Below the pieces are notes generated by a model that was not told the origin of the DNA, made no database searches, and was given only the letters and a program-made list of their open reading frames with translations. A stretch of 64,000 nucleotides of DNA from the NCBI GenBank assembly GCA_945893365.1, contig CAMDED010000002.1, positions 62,001 through 126,000 of the forward strand, written 5' to 3'. This document shows, one piece after another, positions 61,948-64,000 of this stretch. Source of the stretch: Candidatus Sulfopaludibacter sp. SbA3. Lineage in GTDB: Bacteria; Acidobacteriota; Terriglobia; Bryobacterales; Bryobacteraceae. The position numbers were made by a program, and so were the translations under genes. Each line of letters begins with the position of its first letter. Positions within the stretch are counted from its first letter, which is position 1.

Positions 61948-62256
61948 ATGCATGCGATTATTCAGACGGGCGGGAAGCAGTACCGGGTTGCGCCCGGCGA
62001 AACCCTTCGCGTGGAAAAGCTGCCTGGCGAGATCGGATCGGAAATCGAGTTCCCGACACTCGCGGTATTCAAGGACGACAGCACGCTCGTAGCTGGCGCC
62101 GAAGCGGCAAACGCGAGGGTCAAGGCAACCATCGTCGGCAACGACCGCGCCGATAAGATCATCGTGTTCAAGTTCAAGAAGAAGAAGCAGTATAAGAAGA
62201 CGATCGGACACCGGCAATCCTTCACCGAAGTGAAGGTGTCGGATATTCTGGCGTAG
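61948..62256 (+). CDS. rplU: 50S ribosomal protein L21
   Basis: 102 residues from ATG 61948, with AAAGGA at ~61934; the longer open frame has no homology upstream. [21 protein letters not shown], the basic loop [21 protein letters not shown] and the ending KVSDI are the L21 signature. It binds 23S rRNA and is paired with L27 in nearly all bacteria. Seven bases separate it from rpmA. Confidence 0.97.
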   Translation: MHAIIQTGGKQYRVAPGETLRVEKLPGEIGSEIEFPTLAVFKDDSTLVAGAEAANARVKATIVGNDRADKIIVFKFKKKKQYKKTIGHRQSFTEVKVSDILA

Positions 62257-62263
62257 GTGGGTT

Positions 62264-62521
62264 ATGGCTCATAAAAAAGGTTTAGGCAGTTCAAAGAACG
62301 GCCGCGATTCGAATGCGCAGCGCTTGGGCGTGAAAGTATTCGGCGGACAACTTGTCCCCGGCGGCTCGATCATAGTCCGGCAGCGCGGCACCAAGCTCAA
62401 GCCGGGCGAAAACGTCGGCTGGGGCAAGGACGACACGCTGTTCGCGAAGACCACCGGCGTGGTGGAGTTCCGCGACCGCGGCCGCATGGGCAAGTTCGTC
62501 AGCGTCAAAGCCGTAGCGTAG
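62264..62521 (+). CDS. rpmA: 50S ribosomal protein L27
   Basis: 85 residues: [60 protein letters not shown]. The N-terminal tail reaches the peptidyl-transferase centre. There is no N-terminal cleavable extension, in contrast to Firmicutes. Co-transcribed with rplU; a terminator-like hairpin follows. Confidence 0.97.
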   Translation: MAHKKGLGSSKNGRDSNAQRLGVKVFGGQLVPGGSIIVRQRGTKLKPGENVGWGKDDTLFAKTTGVVEFRDRGRMGKFVSVKAVA

Positions 62522-62550
62522 CCGTTCAGGCATCCACATCGGCAGTGCGG

Positions 62551-62578
62551 AGCCGCCTTCGATTGAGGGCGGCTTTTT
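62551..62578 (+). terminator. Intrinsic terminator between rpmA and obgE
   Basis: GCCGCC (62552-62557) pairs with GGCGGC (62568-62573) over a ten-base loop and is followed by TTTTT. It ends only three bases before the obgE ATG at 62581, so it separates rplU-rpmA from obgE or acts as an attenuator for obgE. The gene then has no room for an ordinary SD. Confidence 0.75.
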
Positions 62579-62580
62579 CC

Positions 62581-63588
62581 ATGTTTATCGACGAAGTACG
62601 CATTTCCGTAAAAGCAGGAGGTGGCGGCGACGGCTGCATGGCCTTCCGCCGCGAGAAGTTTGTGCCGCGCGGCGGACCGAGCGGTGGAGACGGCGGCCGG
62701 GGCGGCGATGTCACAATGGTCGCGAGCGGCCACCGCAACACACTGCTGCAGTTCCGCTTCAATCCTGAACATACGGCGCAGCGCGGACGGCACGGGGAGG
62801 GCAGCAACTGCACCGGGCACGAGGGCCGGTCGATCGAAGTCGAGGTGCCTGTGGGGACGCTGGTTTACGACGACGCAACCGGCGAGCTGCTGCACGACTT
62901 CGCGGTGGCGGGAGACCGTATCGTCATCGCGCGCGGGGGATTCGGCGGGCGAGGCAACGCGCGGTTCGCCACATCCACCCATCAAGCGCCCACTGAACAC
63001 GAGCCGGGTAAACCGGGCGAAGAAAAGCGTCTCCGGCTCGAGCTCAAACTCCTCGCCGACGTCGGTCTTGTGGGATTTCCGAACGCCGGCAAGTCCACGC
63101 TGATTTCCCGCATTTCCGCAGCCCGTCCGAAGATTGCCGCCTATCCGTTCACGACGCTTGAGCCCCAGCTTGGCGTCGTCCAATTCGACGATTTCACGAG
63201 CTTCGTGGTCGCCGATATCCCGGGATTGATCGAAGGCGCGCACCAGGGACACGGCCTGGGTATCCAGTTCCTGCGCCACATTGAGCGCACGCGGGTGCTG
63301 GCCCATTTGGTCGACGTTTCGGAGGAGAGCGGACGCGATCCGGTAAGCGATTTTGAAATCGTGATGCAGGAGCTTGCGGCATTTAGCGAAAAGTTGGCCG
63401 CGAAACCGATGTTGCTGGTTGCGACGAAGCTCGACGTGGCACAGGATCCGTCCCGAATCGCGTCTCTGCGGAAGCTGGCCGAAGACCGCGGCCTGCCGTT
63501 TTTCGAGATTTCAAGCGCAACCGGCCAGGGGCTCGACGCGCTGCGTTACGCGATGGCGGAGCGGGTTATCGGCCGCAAACAGACCTGA
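62581..63588 (+). CDS. obgE: Obg-family GTPase (ObgE/CgtA)
   Basis: 335 residues from ATG 62581. The glycine-rich Obg fold comes first ([38 protein letters not shown]), then the G domain: [20 protein letters not shown] (G1), [13 protein letters not shown] (G2), [19 protein letters not shown] (G3), LVATKLDVA (G4) and [15 protein letters not shown] (G5). There is no long C-terminal extension. Obg binds the 50S subunit and links ribosome assembly with growth and stress. It lies 59 bases after rpmA; the intervening hairpin leaves no visible ribosome-binding site. Confidence 0.96.
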   Translation: MFIDEVRISVKAGGGGDGCMAFRREKFVPRGGPSGGDGGRGGDVTMVASGHRNTLLQFRFNPEHTAQRGRHGEGSNCTGHEGRSIEVEVPVGTLVYDDATGELLHDFAVAGDRIVIARGGFGGRGNARFATSTHQAPTEHEPGKPGEEKRLRLELKLLADVGLVGFPNAGKSTLISRISAARPKIAAYPFTTLEPQLGVVQFDDFTSFVVADIPGLIEGAHQGHGLGIQFLRHIERTRVLAHLVDVSEESGRDPVSDFEIVMQELAAFSEKLAAKPMLLVATKLDVAQDPSRIASLRKLAEDRGLPFFEISSATGQGLDALRYAMAERVIGRKQT

Positions 63589-63776
63589 GCCGCACACACT
63601 CGCCGTAAGTATTGCGTTCCAAATCCGGCGCAGATGGCGTTCAAAATCCGCCGTGGCGCGGCTGGATGCCGAGTGTGACGGGCAGGCTGGCGAACGGAAG
63701 CAGTCCGGCCGGAATCGTGCGGCCGCTCGCGGCCGGTGGCGTTCTTGCCCGCCGCCGTGAGACACTGGACGGGTCG

Positions 63777-64000
63777 ATGTCCCACCACCTCCTTTTGTGG
63801 GGGGCCGTTCCGTTTCTGCTTTGCGCCTTGTGCGTTCCACTCGGTTCACAGCAGATCGCGCCCCCTGAAAGCACCGCGCGAGTCCTGCCGCCCAGCGAAA
63901 CGCTGCACTTCACCGTGGAGTGGAAACTCATCACCGCGGGCCGTGCCAGGCTCAGTTGGAGCGGCCAGCCTTCGGGCGGGTGGCAGACTCTGCTCCGCAT
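63777..64000 (+). CDS. DUF3108 domain protein, N-terminal part
   Basis: 74 residues before the window ends. A signal peptide (LLLWGAVPFLLCALCVPLGS) is followed by SETLHFTVEWKLITAGRARLSW, the opening beta strands of DUF3108, a periplasmic beta-barrel-like domain of unknown function. The gene runs off the window. Between obgE and this start (63589-63776) no gene is seen. Confidence 0.65.
   Translation, partial: MSHHLLLWGAVPFLLCALCVPLGSQQIAPPESTARVLPPSETLHFTVEWKLITAGRARLSWSGQPSGGWQTLLR

Noticed and set aside
1-64000. CRISPR arrays, rRNA or tRNA genes
   Set aside because: No regularly spaced repeats of 25-40 bp and no cloverleaf or rRNA signature sequences were seen; the 15-bp array at 16830 is coding.

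Overview
The window (about 62% GC by eye) looks like a chromosomal segment of an Acidobacteriota bacterium, most likely the Solibacter/Bryobacter group. This is inferred from gene content: DUF1501 and Tat-exported sulfatase proteins, secreted PD40-propeller/CehA-type metallohydrolases, carboxypeptidase-regulatory-domain surface proteins, M16 peptidase pairs, a trpCFBA-aroQ-aroF-tyrA operon and rplU-rpmA-obgE. No rRNA, tRNA or CRISPR array was found. Many genes in polycistronic runs overlap as ATGA. Several single genes seem to start directly at a -10 box (leaderless).

Layout. 1-5.7 kb: end of a DUF1501 gene, a DUF2239 gene with a near-consensus leaderless promoter, a large secreted protein split by one in-frame TGA, a HEAT-repeat protein, and two decayed genes that collide at about 5030. 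6-11.4 kb (minus): a membrane-bound SpoIIE phosphatase, then an envelope-stress-like operon (ECF sigma, zinc anti-sigma, B-box membrane protein, DUF5668, DUF4097). 11.4-14.7 kb: LPG-synthase-like membrane protein, nrdR, rpoD. 14.7-21.3 kb (minus): five-gene operon of a YheT hydrolase, two M16 peptidase-like proteins with damaged zinc motifs (one carrying a 190-residue period-5 linker), a lipoprotein-sorting-like protein and a GNAT. 21.5-24.3 kb: a small accessory island with a TIR protein that has a ubiquitin-like N-terminus, HicBA and a HEPN-like protein.

24.4-30.6 kb (minus): NRAMP-like transporter plus two CehA-type secreted proteins. 30.7-31.3 kb: DUF433/DUF5615 toxin-antitoxin pair. 31.4-34 kb (minus): YdeI-like, class V aminotransferase, TerC. 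34-38.8 kb (plus): SelA-like PLP enzyme, a third CehA-type protein and a PD40 protein, with a decayed copy of the last at 40.7-41 kb beyond a zinc-ribbon Ser/Thr kinase. 41-46 kb: IclR regulator divergent from a catabolic operon (AspA/AstE-type deacylase, two enolase-superfamily enzymes, RraA-like).

46.3-51.9 kb: a glycan-modification cluster (pyruvyltransferase-methyltransferase, broken FkbM methyltransferase, glycosyltransferase, ISL3 and dapD remnants) lying between a dead and a live copy of a DUF983 gene. 51.9-57.5 kb: aromatic amino acid operon. 57.5-64 kb: decayed ParE/RelE-like toxin with intact antitoxin, a hypothetical gene divergent from glpK over a palindromic -10 box, a Tat-lipoprotein sulfatase, rplU-rpmA, obgE, and the start of a DUF3108 gene. 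Recurrent small frameshifts, partial duplications and truncated genes show active gene decay here; assembly errors could explain some of them.
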